From positions 1 to 36,663 of the forward strand of contig JAFUZO010000021.1 of the NCBI GenBank assembly GCA_017476575.1: a stretch of DNA of 36,663 nt. Reading direction: 5' to 3'. The DNA is from Bacteroidales bacterium. Its GTDB lineage: Bacteria > Bacteroidota > Bacteroidia > Bacteroidales > UBA932. Below are positions 24,548 to 32,834 of the stretch, piece by piece. The translations under genes were made by a program, and so were the position numbers. The number at the start of each line of letters is the position of its first letter. Position 1 is the stretch's first letter. The notes below the pieces were generated by a model that was not told the origin of the DNA, made no database searches, and was given only the letters and a program-made list of their open reading frames with translations.

Positions 24548-26335
24548 CTATTCCCGCACCTTGAGGGTTTCGCCGGTCTCGGAGGCGACGGTTTCTTTCC
24601 AGATGTCGGTGTAGCCCGGCCACTCGACTTTCTTGGGCATGCCCTCGGAGTAGTCGGAGTGGATGAAGCGGCCGTCCGCGTCCTGCGGCTTGACGTTGCC
24701 GTCGATGAATTTCACGAGCAGTTCCTCTTCGAGGGCGGTCCAGGCCGCGAACTGGTCCTGGGCCGTCTTGACGGTGTAGTCGGTCACATACTTGATGACC
24801 GGGGCGAAGGGCTTCTTGGAGACCATGACGTCCCGCTTCGAAGAGAGTTTCTTCTGGAGCCGGACGACGATGTCGTTGTACATCACGACGGCCATGCTGT
24901 CGACCGAGTGCGTCTTGTGCTCCATCTGGTCCACCTCGAAGGCATCGGCTTTGGCCCGCACGTGTGGCGCCATGATATTGTACATCTTGTAGCAGGCGTT
25001 GGCGACCCGGTTGTTGATCCAGAAGGAGGCCGTCGGCGAGTAGTGGAGCAGGTCCCCGTTGCCCTCGCGGAAGCAGTCCGGCACCTTCGTCGTGCTGGTA
25101 TAGATCGGGGTCACATATGAGGTCGCAGCATCGTCGGTGCCGAACCACAGGATGCCGCCGACCACGTCCGGAACATAGTCCCGCGCCTGGCCGATCATCC
25201 AGAAACCGGTCTGCTGGGTGGCGATGGCCCGTTCGTTGAGGTACTTCTGCCCGTCGACCTCGAACTCCATCGGCCGCCAGCGGTACGGCAGGGCGTTGCC
25301 GCCGGCCCCGATATCCTGGGTCATGTCCATGGGCGTGCCTTCGAAGTGGTCCCGCATGACGTCGGCGACCTGCTTGACCGTCACCTTTTCGCGCGGATAG
25401 ACGAACAGCGGCATGTCGGCCTCCAGGTTGTACCCCATCGCGTAGTCGAGGTAGGAGAAGGCGTCCTTGGTCACGGCGCGGCCCTCGGCGTCATAGAAGG
25501 AAAACCACCCGCCGGTGAGGATGTTGAAGGCGCTCCAGGCCCGGGCGTCGCAGGCGCGGACGGTGCCGAAGTCCACGGGGCAGTAGGCCTTCTTGAAACT
25601 GAACTCGGCATCCTCCCCGTCGAAGTAGCCCCTGCGGCGGGCGAAGGTGATGACGTCCTTGGCATACAGGCAGTTGTCCGGGTCGTCGAGCGGGAAGGCC
25701 CCGATGCGGGCCTGGTTGGCATGGGCGCAGATGGCCCCGTCCGGAACCCGGAGGGCCACCCAGACAATGCCCTTGTTGATGTTGGCCCCGTTGCGGATGC
25801 TCGTCCCCTTGCCGATGAGTTCCATGATCCACGCCTCGTCCTTGTCGGCGATGGTGAAGGTCTCGCCCTCGGAGGCATAGCCGTAGGTATTGGCCAGGTC
25901 CACGATGATATCGATGGCCTCCCGGGCGGTCCTGGCCCGCTGGAGGGCGATGTAGATGAGGGAGCCGTAGTCGATCTTGCCCCGCTTGTCCTCCAGTTCC
26001 GGACGGCCGCCCCAGGTGGTCTCGGTGATGATGACCTGGTGTTCGTTCATGTTGCCCACCGTCTGGTAGGTGTGTTCCACTTGCGGAATTTCGCAGAGGT
26101 ACTTGCCCGTGTCCCATTCATAGACCTTGAGCATCTCGCCCGCCTTCCAGTCGGCGGCCGGACGGTAGTAGAGTTCGCCGAACAGCGAGTGGGAGTCGGC
26201 CGCGTAGGAGACCAGGACCGAGCCGTCGGCGCTGGCGCCCTTGGTGACGATCACGTTGGTGCAGGCGCGGCTTTCCAGGGCCGGTGCGAGGGCCAGCACC
26301 GTGGCGGCGAGGAGGGATATCGTTGATATGCGCAT
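24548..26335 (-). CDS. Exported C69-family dipeptidase
   Basis: A peptidase of family C69 (N-terminal nucleophile fold), about 595 residues from this start. The signal peptide (ISTISLLAATVLALAPALES) ends just before RACTNVIVTKGASADGSVLV. That cysteine aligns with the catalytic cysteine that becomes the N-terminus in this family (CTT/CTN motif). Further family features are TWGGRPELEDKRGKIDYGSL, GEGETF-like SEGETFTIADKDEAWIMELI and WVALRVPDG. It would release dipeptides from short peptides outside the cytoplasm. An in-frame ATG at 26356 would add seven residues; the -7 box TAAATTTG on the opposite strand end permits either. Divergent from the small exported protein gene. Confidence 0.93.
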   Translation of the reverse strand: MRISTISLLAATVLALAPALESRACTNVIVTKGASADGSVLVSYAADSHSLFGELYYRPAADWKAGEMLKVYEWDTGKYLCEIPQVEHTYQTVGNMNEHQVIITETTWGGRPELEDKRGKIDYGSLIYIALQRARTAREAIDIIVDLANTYGYASEGETFTIADKDEAWIMELIGKGTSIRNGANINKGIVWVALRVPDGAICAHANQARIGAFPLDDPDNCLYAKDVITFARRRGYFDGEDAEFSFKKAYCPVDFGTVRACDARAWSAFNILTGGWFSFYDAEGRAVTKDAFSYLDYAMGYNLEADMPLFVYPREKVTVKQVADVMRDHFEGTPMDMTQDIGAGGNALPYRWRPMEFEVDGQKYLNERAIATQQTGFWMIGQARDYVPDVVGGILWFGTDDAATSYVTPIYTSTTKVPDCFREGNGDLLHYSPTASFWINNRVANACYKMYNIMAPHVRAKADAFEVDQMEHKTHSVDSMAVVMYNDIVVRLQKKLSSKRDVMVSKKPFAPVIKYVTDYTVKTAQDQFAAWTALEEELLVKFIDGNVKPQDADGRFIHSDYSEGMPKKVEWPGYTDIWKETVASETGETLKVRE

Positions 26336-26340
26336 CGTTG

Positions 26341-26371
26341 TTGTGCTTTTGGTCAAATATTGTTACTTTTG
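26341..26371 (+). promoter_or_regulatory. Promoter of the 154-residue exported protein gene
   Basis: TTG (26341-26343), 20 bases, then TACTTTTG (26364-26371): the full Bacteroidetes arrangement, 20 bases before the ATG at 26392. Confidence 0.65.
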
Positions 26372-26384
26372 TCATTCAGACCTG

Positions 26385-26392
26385 CAAATTTA
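26385..26392 (-). promoter_or_regulatory. -7 promoter element of the C69 dipeptidase gene
   Basis: On the minus strand this reads TAAATTTG, 28 or 49 bases before the two candidate start codons (26356 and 26335). It overlaps the first base of the divergent gene's ATG, so the two transcripts would overlap. Confidence 0.5.
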
Positions 26393-26856
26393 TGAAAAAT
26401 AATATTGGCATGAAACAGTTATCCGCCCTCATCCTCGCCGCAGGGCTGTCGATGCTCCCCCTCCGGGCCCAGAACCAGCAGCAGCCGCAGACCCCCGAGC
26501 AGAAGGAGAAGCAACTCCTCGAGTTCATCGACAAGGAGGTCAAGCGCCTCTCCGACCTCCTGGACCTCGAATACTGGCAGGAATTCTATGTCGACTCCAC
26601 CCTGACCCACGACTACCACGCGCTCCAGGAGGAGATGGACGACCTGCAGAAGGCCAAGGTCGGCAACGTGGACCTGTACCAGAGCATCCAGGACAAGTGG
26701 CAGCAGCAGATCGCGGACTCCTACCGGCGGTTCTTCAACGAGGACCAGTGGAAGAAGTATCTCAAGTCCGGTGGCGCACGGGCCCAGAAGGCGCGCGACA
26801 AGCGGCGGGCGAAGGTGGAAAAAGCCTCCGCCGAACTCAAGAATGAGAGAAAATAG
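26392..26856 (+). CDS. Small exported protein of unknown function
   Basis: A 154-residue protein with a signal peptide (MKQLSALILAAGLSMLPLRAQ from an internal ATG at 26410). A Gln/Pro-rich segment (NQQQPQTPEQKEK) is followed by a helical, charged body (LLEFIDKEVKRLSDLLDLEYWQEFYVD, YRRFFNEDQWKKYLKSGGAR) and a Lys/Arg-rich C-terminus. I do not recognise the family. The FFNEDQWKKY segment faintly recalls small periplasmic proteins of the LTxxQ/Spy type, but this is not convincing. Between the C69 dipeptidase and pheS; the pheS promoter starts two bases past its stop. Confidence 0.75.
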   Translation: MKNNIGMKQLSALILAAGLSMLPLRAQNQQQPQTPEQKEKQLLEFIDKEVKRLSDLLDLEYWQEFYVDSTLTHDYHALQEEMDDLQKAKVGNVDLYQSIQDKWQQQIADSYRRFFNEDQWKKYLKSGGARAQKARDKRRAKVEKASAELKNERK

Positions 26857-26857
26857 T

Positions 26858-26865
26858 TATCTTTG
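26858..26865 (+). promoter_or_regulatory. -7 promoter element of pheS
   Basis: TATCTTTG matches TAnnTTTG, immediately after the preceding stop codon. It lies eight bases before an ATG at 26874 and 113 bases before the conserved pheS start at 26979; the inverted repeat 26876-26954 lies in between. Confidence 0.6.
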
Positions 26866-26875
26866 CAGGTTAAAT

Positions 26876-26954
26876 GGAAGAACCGGGTACTTTTACGGAC
26901 ATTTGCCCGGACAGGGTCGCGAAGCGACAGGACGTAAAAGTACCCGGTTCTTCC
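26876..26954. repeat. 22-bp perfect inverted repeat upstream of pheS
   Basis: Positions 26876-26897 are the exact reverse complement of 26933-26954 (arms begin GGAAGAACCGGGTAC). The 35-base centre contains a second small hairpin, GTCGC-GAA-GCGAC. No second copy was seen in the window. It lies between the pheS promoter box and the conserved start and is open in the pheS frame. It may be a small mobile or repeat element, or a very stable RNA hairpin. Confidence 0.9.
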
Positions 26955-26978
26955 CACCATTTTAGAAAGCAACCGGAT

Positions 26979-28013
26979 ATGAAAGAAGCCATCGAGCAGA
27001 TTCGCAAGGAACTGGAAGAACTCAAAGCATCGACCCAGAAGGAAGTGGAAGAGGCCCGCGTGCGGTTCCTCGGCAAAAAAGGGTCCGTCACCGGGCTGAT
27101 GGAGCAGTTCCGCACCGTCGCCCCGGAGATGAAACGGGAATACGGCCAGAAACTCAACGAACTCAAGAAAGCCGCCACCGCCCGCATCGAGGAACTCAAG
27201 GCCGCCGCCGAATCCGACGCCGTCGAGTCCGCCCCGAAGCAGGACCTCACGATGCCCGGCGACGCCTTCCCCCTGGGCTCCCGCCATCCGGTTTCCATCG
27301 TCCGCCAGCAGATCGTGGACATCTTCCGCAAATTCGGCTACGACGTGGCCGAAGGCCCCGAAATCGAGGACGACTGGCACGTGTTCGAGGCTCTGAACTT
27401 CCCGCCGAACCACCCCGCCCGCGAGATGCAGGACACCTTCTTCGTGTCCACCGGCCATGTCAACCCGCTCCTGCTGCGCACCCACACCTCCTCCGTCCAG
27501 GTCCGCACCATGGAGACCCAGCCGCTCCCGATCCGCGTCATCTGCCCGGGCCGCGTGTTCCGCAACGAAGCCATCTCCGCCCGCGCCCACTGCATCTTCC
27601 ACCAGGTCGAAGGCCTCTACATCGACAAGGACGTCACCTTCGCCGACCTCAAGCAGGCCATCCTTCTGTTCGCCCGTGAGATGTTCGGCCTCGACACCCA
27701 GATCCGCATGCGCCCGTCCTACTTCCCGTTCACCGAGCCCTCCGCCGAGGTCGACGTGAGTTGCAACATCTGTCATGGAAAGGGCTGCAACATCTGCAAG
27801 GGCACCGGCTGGCTCGAGATTATGGGCTGCGGCATGGTCGACCCTAACGTCCTCGAAGCCAGCGGCATCGATTCCAAGCAGTACTCCGGCTTCGCCTTCG
27901 GCATGGGCGTCGAGCGCATCGCCATGCTCAAGTGGCAGGTCAACGACCTCCGCCACTACTTCGAGAACGACCTCCGCTTCCTCCGCGAATTCGCCACCGC
28001 CACCGAGGTCTGA
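26979..28013 (+). CDS. pheS: Phenylalanine--tRNA ligase alpha subunit
   Basis: A 344-residue catalytic subunit of the class II PheRS alpha2-beta2 enzyme. An N-terminal coiled coil (EAIEQIRKELEELKASTQKE) is followed by PGDAFPLGSRHPVSIVRQQI, motif 2 GRVFRNEAISARAHCIFHQVEGL and motif 3 GFAFGMGVERIAML. The start at 26979 matches the family. The frame is open back to an ATG at 26874, which would add 35 residues made by reading through the inverted repeat. That ATG sits eight bases from the promoter box, a spacing seen at other starts here, so an extended form cannot be excluded. pheT is not in the window. Confidence 0.95.
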   Translation: MKEAIEQIRKELEELKASTQKEVEEARVRFLGKKGSVTGLMEQFRTVAPEMKREYGQKLNELKKAATARIEELKAAAESDAVESAPKQDLTMPGDAFPLGSRHPVSIVRQQIVDIFRKFGYDVAEGPEIEDDWHVFEALNFPPNHPAREMQDTFFVSTGHVNPLLLRTHTSSVQVRTMETQPLPIRVICPGRVFRNEAISARAHCIFHQVEGLYIDKDVTFADLKQAILLFAREMFGLDTQIRMRPSYFPFTEPSAEVDVSCNICHGKGCNICKGTGWLEIMGCGMVDPNVLEASGIDSKQYSGFAFGMGVERIAMLKWQVNDLRHYFENDLRFLREFATATEV

Positions 28014-28037
28014 CCGGCCCGGACGTCCCTATCCTAT

Positions 28038-28074
28038 CTGCCCCGGACTGTTTCAGGGAAACGGCCCGGGGCAG
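28038..28074. terminator. Shared hairpin between convergent pheS and oxidoreductase genes
   Basis: CTGCCCCGG (28038-28046) pairs with CCGGGGCAG (28066-28074). The stem continues inward through GTTTC/GAAAC with a mismatch. There is no T-tract, but it could act in both directions between the two stops. Confidence 0.5.
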
Positions 28075-28094
28075 AAGCATTCCAGGGAAAGCCG

Positions 28095-29507
28095 TCAGAC
28101 CTTCTCCTTGCGGCCGGAGCGGCGGCTGCGCTCGGCGGCGAAGCCCATGACGTGGCTCTCGATGGAGACGTCGATGGTGCTGGAGAGCCGGGAGGCGTCG
28201 TGGGCCGCGACGGCCTCGATGAAGTCGCGGGCGAGGGCGAGGTCGCCGCCGCCGTGGCCGGCACCCTTGTACTCGGGAATCTCGGAGACGTTCTTGTCCC
28301 ACACCTGGGACTTGCGGGTGCGGAAGTCCGTGACGGTGAAGCGGGTCATGTCGCCTTCGATGTAGCCGGTCGTGCCCATGATGCGGGTCCGGCGGCCGCC
28401 CCACGGCGCGAAGGCTTCCATGGAGAAGGAGGCCGTCTTGCCGCCCTCGAAGACCATGTCGGCGACATAGTGGTCCGGCTGGTCGTTGTCGCAGTGGTAG
28501 ACGCAGCGGGCGTAGTTGCTGTAGGCCGGGTCGAGGAGGCGCTGCATGATGAGGTCGGGATCGCGGCTGCCGTCCAAGTCGAACACGCCGAGATGGGCCT
28601 TTTTGCGCGTGTAGATGTCGATGGCGGAATACGGGCACGTCGCCTCGTGCGGACACCCGTCCGTGCACTTGAGCGGGGCCCCTGCTGGCGCGTTCTCACT
28701 CTTGAAGAGGAACAGGTCGCCGTCCGCGACGATGCTCTTGCACGGTGCGTCGATGATCCATCGGAGGATGTCGAGGTCGTGGCAGGACTTGGCGAGGATG
28801 ATCGGCGTCGTCTCCTTGGAGTTGCGCCAGTTGCCCCGCACATAGGAATGGGCCATGTGGGCGTACTGGATGGGCTCCATGTGCTGCACGCTCACCAGGT
28901 CGCCGATGGCACCGCTCCGGACCACCTCGCGCAGGGCGATGAAATACGGTGCATAGCGGAGTACATGGCACACGGCCACGATGCGGTCGTACTTCTTCGC
29001 CTGGGAGAGGATAGCCTTGCACTGCTTCTCGGTCTGGGCGACCGGCTTTTCCAGCAAGACATCGTAACCGAGTTCCAGCGCCTTCATGCAGGGCTCGTAG
29101 TGGCGGTCGTCCGGCGTGGAAATGACCACGGCGTCGGCGAGTTTCCGCCCTGAAGCGAACACCTCGCGGAAATGGCCGAAGCGCATCCCGGGGGGCACGT
29201 CGTGCTTGTCGGCGAGGCGCTTGAGACGGTGGTCCAGGATGTCGGAGACGCCGACGACTTTCATGGCCTCGGGGAACATCTCGGCGAAGCGGGCATAGAC
29301 GTTGCCGCGGTTGCCGGCGCCGATGATGATGACGGAAACCTGTCGGTCCGTCTGCGGACGGAGCGACCGGATGGGAAGGTCCAGGTTGTTCAGGTCACCA
29401 TCCTGTGCTTCGGCACCGAGGACGGTCTTGGCGACGGCGAACGGGTCGCTGAGGGCTGTGCCCGCAGCCAGCACGCCGACTGATTTGAGGAAGTCTCTTC
29501 TGATCAT
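28095..29507 (-). CDS. Tat-exported Gfo/Idh/MocA-family oxidoreductase
   Basis: A 470-residue NAD(P)-dependent oxidoreductase. The start at 29507 gives MIRRDFLKSVGVLAAGTAL, with the twin-arginine motif RRDFLK for Tat export of the folded, cofactor-loaded protein. The Rossmann domain has VIIIGAGNRGNVYARF and the family motif LLEKPVAQT. The substrate domain has KSCHDLDILRWIID. A cysteine group CTDGCPHEATC occurs as in several family members that carry a C...C...C insertion. The substrate, probably a sugar or cyclitol, cannot be told. A start further upstream at 29549 is open but would cross the promoter box. clpB lies upstream, separated by a terminator. Confidence 0.9.
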   Translation of the reverse strand: MIRRDFLKSVGVLAAGTALSDPFAVAKTVLGAEAQDGDLNNLDLPIRSLRPQTDRQVSVIIIGAGNRGNVYARFAEMFPEAMKVVGVSDILDHRLKRLADKHDVPPGMRFGHFREVFASGRKLADAVVISTPDDRHYEPCMKALELGYDVLLEKPVAQTEKQCKAILSQAKKYDRIVAVCHVLRYAPYFIALREVVRSGAIGDLVSVQHMEPIQYAHMAHSYVRGNWRNSKETTPIILAKSCHDLDILRWIIDAPCKSIVADGDLFLFKSENAPAGAPLKCTDGCPHEATCPYSAIDIYTRKKAHLGVFDLDGSRDPDLIMQRLLDPAYSNYARCVYHCDNDQPDHYVADMVFEGGKTASFSMEAFAPWGGRRTRIMGTTGYIEGDMTRFTVTDFRTRKSQVWDKNVSEIPEYKGAGHGGGDLALARDFIEAVAAHDASRLSSTIDVSIESHVMGFAAERSRRSGRKEKV

Positions 29508-29529
29508 GGTTCTTGTGTTAGTGTCCGTG

Positions 29530-29537
29530 CAAAGGTA
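29530..29537 (-). promoter_or_regulatory. -7 promoter element of the oxidoreductase gene
   Basis: On the minus strand, TACCTTTG matches TAnnTTTG, 22 bases before the ATG at 29507. It directly follows the T-run of the clpB terminator. Confidence 0.65.
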
Positions 29538-29572
29538 AAAAAAATGCACGGGAAACGGAATCCGTCCCGTGC
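29537..29572 (-). terminator. clpB terminator
   Basis: On the minus strand, GCACGGG (29572-29566) pairs with CCCGTGC (29552-29546), with an inner ACGG/CCGT pairing, followed by a run of T at 29544-29538. This is a classic intrinsic terminator, ending where the next promoter begins. Confidence 0.8.
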
Positions 29573-29595
29573 CAATAATAGAAGGATAGGTGCAA

Positions 29596-31764
29596 TCATG
29601 CGTTCCTCAGGAGGATCTGCCCGCCGGCGGCATCGACGGTGATGGCACTGTCGCGGTGGACGGTGCCGTCGAGGATGGATTTTGCCAGCAGGTTCACCAG
29701 TTCGCGCTGCATCAGCCGCTTGACGGGCCGGGCGCCGTAGGACGGGTCATAGCCGTGCTCGACCATGTAGTCTTCGAAGGCCGGCGTGAAAGCGATTTCA
29801 ATGCCATTCTCGGCCAGCTTGTGCCGCAACTCGTCCATCTGGATGTGCAGGATGTCGCGGATGTCGGCCTGGGACAGCGGGTCGAACATGATGATTTCGT
29901 CGATCCGGTTGAGGAATTCCGGACGGACCGTCTGCTTGAGGACGTCCAGCACCTTGCCGGCGCACTCGTCCAGGAGGGCGCGACGGGCGGCGATGGCCTG
30001 CATGTCCACCCCGTTCACCTCCGGCAGCCGCTCCATGTAGCCCTGGATGATGTCGGACCCGGCGTTGGACGTCATGATGAGGATGGTGTTCTTGAAGTCC
30101 ACGGTCCGGCCCTTGTTGTCGGTCAGCCGGCCGTCGTCCAGCACCTGCAGGAGCACGTTGAACACGTCCGGATGGGCCTTCTCGATCTCGTCCAGCAGCA
30201 CGACGGAGTAGGGTTTCCGCCGGACGGCCTCGGTGAGTTGGCCGCCCTCGTCGTAGCCCACGTAGCCCGGAGGCGCACCCACGAGCCGCGACACCGTGTG
30301 CCGCTCCTGGTACTCGGACATGTCGATCCGGGTGATCATGTTCTCGTCGTTGAACAGGAACTCCGCGAGCGCCTTGGCCAGTTCGGTCTTGCCGACGCCG
30401 GTCGTGCCCATGAACAGGAAGGAGCCGATGGGACGCTTCTCATTGGAGAGTCCGGCCCGGTTGCGGCGCACGGCGTCGGATACGGCCGCGATGGCCCGGT
30501 CCTGTCCGACGACCCGCTTGTGCAGTTCGGCCTCCATCCGCAGCAGTTTCTCCTTCTCGCTCTCGAGCATCCGCTTGACCGGGATGCCGGTCCACTTCGC
30601 GACCACCTCGGCGATATCCTCCGGGGTGACGGCCTCGGTGACGATGGGGTCCTGGATGGCGGCGGCCTTGGCGCTGAGGTCGTCGATGGTCTTCTGGGCC
30701 GCCGTCATCTTGCCGTAACGGATCTCTGCCACCTTGCCGTAGTCTCCGGCACGCTCGGCCGCGGCCGCCTGGATCTTGTAGTCCTCGATCTGCTGCCGGG
30801 CCTCCTGCAGACCGGAGAGGATATCCTTTTCTTCGTTCCAGCGCTTCATCAGCACGTCGCGCTGCGCGTTGAGCTCCTTCAGTTCCGCCTCCAGCTTCTC
30901 CAGTTTGACGGACACGCCTTCACGCTTGATGGCCTCCTTCTCGATTTCCTTCTGACGGATGGCGCTGTTCAGCGTGTCGATGGGTTCCGGGACGGAGTTC
31001 ATCTCCAGCCGGAGCTTGGAGGCCGCCTCGTCCACGAGGTCGATGGCCTTGTCCGGGAGGAACCGCGAGGTGATGTAGCGGTGCGAAAGGTTGACGGCCG
31101 CGATGAGGGCATCGTCCTCGATGCGCACCTTGTGGTGGTTCTCATAGCGCTCCTTCAGGCCGCGGAGGATGGCGATGGACTCGGCGGGCGACGGCTCGTC
31201 CACCATGACCATCTGGAACCGCCGCTCCAGCGCCTTGTCGGTCTCGAAATATTTCTGGTACTCGTCCAAGGTCGTGGAGCCGATGGTCCGCAGTTCGCCG
31301 CGGGCGAGGGCCGGCTTCAGGATGTTCGACGCGTCCATGGCGCCGGAGGTGCGTCCTGCACCCACCAGGGTGTGGATTTCGTCGATGAAGAGGATGATCT
31401 CGCCGTCGGAGTCGACGACTTCCTTCACGACGCCCTTGAGCCGTTCCTCGAATTCGCCCTGGTACTTCGCCCCGGCGATGAGGGCACCCATGTCGAGGGA
31501 GTAGACCTTCTTCGACTTCAGGTTCTCCGGGACGGAGCCCGCGACGATGTTCTGGGCGATGCCTTCGGAGATGGCGGTCTTGCCGACGCCCGGCTCGCCG
31601 ACCAGGATCGGGTTGTTCTTGGTCCGTCGGGACAGTATCTGGAGCACCCGCCGGATTTCGTCGTCCCGGCCGATGACCGGATCGAGCTTGCCCTGGGAGG
31701 CCCGCTCGTTGAGGTTCACGGCGAACCGCTGCAGGAAGCTGTTGTTGTTCTGTTGTTGTGTCAT
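29596..31764 (-). CDS. clpB: ClpB-type disaggregase without the N-terminal domain
   Basis: A 722-residue AAA+ chaperone that with DnaK rescues aggregated proteins. It starts directly at the segment before NBD1 ([21 protein letters not shown]) and has Walker A GEPGVGKT (56-63) and [14 protein letters not shown]. The ClpB-type coiled-coil M domain (about 310-430, [20 protein letters not shown]) identifies it as ClpB, not ClpA or ClpC. NBD2 has GTTGVGKT near 455 and [15 protein letters not shown]. Full ClpB is about 860 residues; the Clp_N domain (about 145) is absent and no coding sequence for it lies upstream, where secG ends 118 bases away. AAGGAG lies 10 bases before the ATG, supporting this start. 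Confidence 0.93.
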   Translation of the reverse strand: MTQQQNNNSFLQRFAVNLNERASQGKLDPVIGRDDEIRRVLQILSRRTKNNPILVGEPGVGKTAISEGIAQNIVAGSVPENLKSKKVYSLDMGALIAGAKYQGEFEERLKGVVKEVVDSDGEIILFIDEIHTLVGAGRTSGAMDASNILKPALARGELRTIGSTTLDEYQKYFETDKALERRFQMVMVDEPSPAESIAILRGLKERYENHHKVRIEDDALIAAVNLSHRYITSRFLPDKAIDLVDEAASKLRLEMNSVPEPIDTLNSAIRQKEIEKEAIKREGVSVKLEKLEAELKELNAQRDVLMKRWNEEKDILSGLQEARQQIEDYKIQAAAAERAGDYGKVAEIRYGKMTAAQKTIDDLSAKAAAIQDPIVTEAVTPEDIAEVVAKWTGIPVKRMLESEKEKLLRMEAELHKRVVGQDRAIAAVSDAVRRNRAGLSNEKRPIGSFLFMGTTGVGKTELAKALAEFLFNDENMITRIDMSEYQERHTVSRLVGAPPGYVGYDEGGQLTEAVRRKPYSVVLLDEIEKAHPDVFNVLLQVLDDGRLTDNKGRTVDFKNTILIMTSNAGSDIIQGYMERLPEVNGVDMQAIAARRALLDECAGKVLDVLKQTVRPEFLNRIDEIIMFDPLSQADIRDILHIQMDELRHKLAENGIEIAFTPAFEDYMVEHGYDPSYGARPVKRLMQRELVNLLAKSILDGTVHRDSAITVDAAGGQILLRNA

Positions 31765-31774
31765 AGTCTGTTAT

Positions 31775-31780
31775 CTCCTT
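31775..31780 (-). promoter_or_regulatory. Shine-Dalgarno sequence of clpB
   Basis: AAGGAG on the minus strand, 10 bases before the ATG at 31764. Bacteroidetes rarely use such sites, so it may mark strong or regulated translation. Confidence 0.5.
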
Positions 31781-31806
31781 TTCGTCCACCGGCGGGGAGA
31801 TACAGG

Positions 31807-31844
31807 CATAGCCGTCTGCCCGGTCGGTCGGACAAACGGCTATG
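31807..31844 (-). terminator. Long hairpin between secG and clpB
   Basis: CATAGCCGT (31807-31815) pairs with ACGGCTATG (31836-31844). After one mismatch the stem continues for about six more pairs to a six-base loop. No T-tract follows. It could be a terminator or attenuator after secG, or a structure in the clpB leader. Confidence 0.5.
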
Positions 31845-31882
31845 GTCAAAGTCTGTTCCTTTCAGGGGAGACTGACAGATTG

Positions 31883-32233
31883 TCAGTGCTCAGCCGGGTC
31901 GGTCTGGGGAATCTCCACCGGGAAGGCGGGCGTCTCGTCGGCGGTGCCGGCTTCGTTCAGGATTTCGGTGCTGATGGCGTCGCTGCCCCTGCGGGCGTTG
32001 CCGGAGCGGAGCGTGTAGACGGTGATGATGGACAGCACAAGGATGAAAGCGACCAGATACCAGGTGGCCTTTTCGAGGATCGTTGCGGTCTGACGGACGC
32101 CGAGGGCCTGGTTGGCCGTGGTGAAGTTGGTGGCGAGGCCGCCGTCCTTGCCGTTCTGCAGGAGGACGACCACAATCAGGAGGATGGCCGCGATGACAAT
32201 CAGGATGACCAGGATAGTGAATGCGATGTTCAT
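31883..32233 (-). CDS. secG: Preprotein translocase subunit SecG
   Basis: A 116-residue inner-membrane subunit of the SecYEG channel. It has two transmembrane helices ([21 protein letters not shown] and about 57-75) flanking the conserved cytoplasmic loop [12 protein letters not shown]. The acidic C-terminal tail ([22 protein letters not shown]) is longer than in proteobacteria, as is common in Bacteroidetes. The start is 13 bases past the preceding stop. A small palindrome (ACTGACA/TGTCAGT, 31871-31887) covers the stop codon. Confidence 0.93.
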   Translation of the reverse strand: MNIAFTILVILIVIAAILLIVVVLLQNGKDGGLATNFTTANQALGVRQTATILEKATWYLVAFILVLSIITVYTLRSGNARRGSDAISTEILNEAGTADETPAFPVEIPQTDPAEH

Positions 32234-32246
32234 ATCTGTTGTTTCT

Positions 32247-32834
32247 TTAACTCAACTTGTCGATAAGGGATGCAAAGTAAGCACTTTTTTCTGGATTATC
32301 CAAAATCAGACGGGAATAAATGCGCCTCGCTTCCTCGATGCAGCCTTGCTCGGCAAAGATTTCCGCAAGGGTCTCCGTCGCGAAGCGGTCCGCGATGTCG
32401 GAGGCAGCTTTCTCGTCCTTCGAACCCTCGCCCTTGGCCTTGACGGCGAAGCGGGTGAAGATGTTGTCGTCGGTGCGGCGCACGTTGTCGTATTGCGACT
32501 GGGAGAAGTAGTCCCCCCCGATGACATGGACGGTCCGCTGCGGCTGCTCGTCCGCCTGCACTTCGGCGGGATCGATGTAGGAGGAGAGGATGGCCTGGAC
32601 GTCCTTGTCGGAATAATCGGCCTTGCGGGCGGCCCGCACGAGGTCGGCGACCTTCCGCCGGTCACCTATGTACAAGGCCTCGCCGGCATACTGCGCCTCG
32701 CCCCAGTCGGAGCCTCCGAGGCGGGACATCCGCACGCAGAGTTCCTTGTGCGCCGCGCCGAACCAGGGATAGAGGTTGACGACCCCGGCGAGTTCGTCCA
32801 TCGTGAGGGACTTGAGTTCGATATAGCCTACCAT
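32247..32834 (-). CDS. TPR-like protein of the lptE-secG cluster
   Basis: A 195-residue cytoplasmic-looking protein without a signal peptide. It is helical throughout. The C-terminal part ([40 protein letters not shown]) reads as one tetratricopeptide unit; the middle ([17 protein letters not shown]) is a family feature I recall from Bacteroidetes proteins encoded between lptE and secG. Function unknown. The start overlaps the lptE stop by seven bases. Confidence 0.8.
   Translation of the reverse strand: MVGYIELKSLTMDELAGVVNLYPWFGAAHKELCVRMSRLGGSDWGEAQYAGEALYIGDRRKVADLVRAARKADYSDKDVQAILSSYIDPAEVQADEQPQRTVHVIGGDYFSQSQYDNVRRTDDNIFTRFAVKAKGEGSKDEKAASDIADRFATETLAEIFAEQGCIEEARRIYSRLILDNPEKSAYFASLIDKLS

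Noticed and set aside
22530..24614. A 694-codon open frame on the plus strand opposite dnaE
   Set aside because: Same reason: a shadow of dnaE with no domain.
26419..26856. Spy/LTxxQ-family identity for the small exported protein
   Set aside because: Only a faint resemblance (FFNEDQWKKY); no LTxxQ motif is present.
28095..29507. Glycoside hydrolase family 109 for the Tat-exported oxidoreductase
   Set aside because: The fold and Tat signal are shared, but the cysteine group and the KSCHDLD segment fit general Gfo/Idh/MocA enzymes better.
29590..31875. A 761-codon open frame on the plus strand opposite clpB
   Set aside because: Antisense to a clear ClpB; low-complexity Gly/Val/Asp/His/Leu translation typical of a codon-bias shadow.
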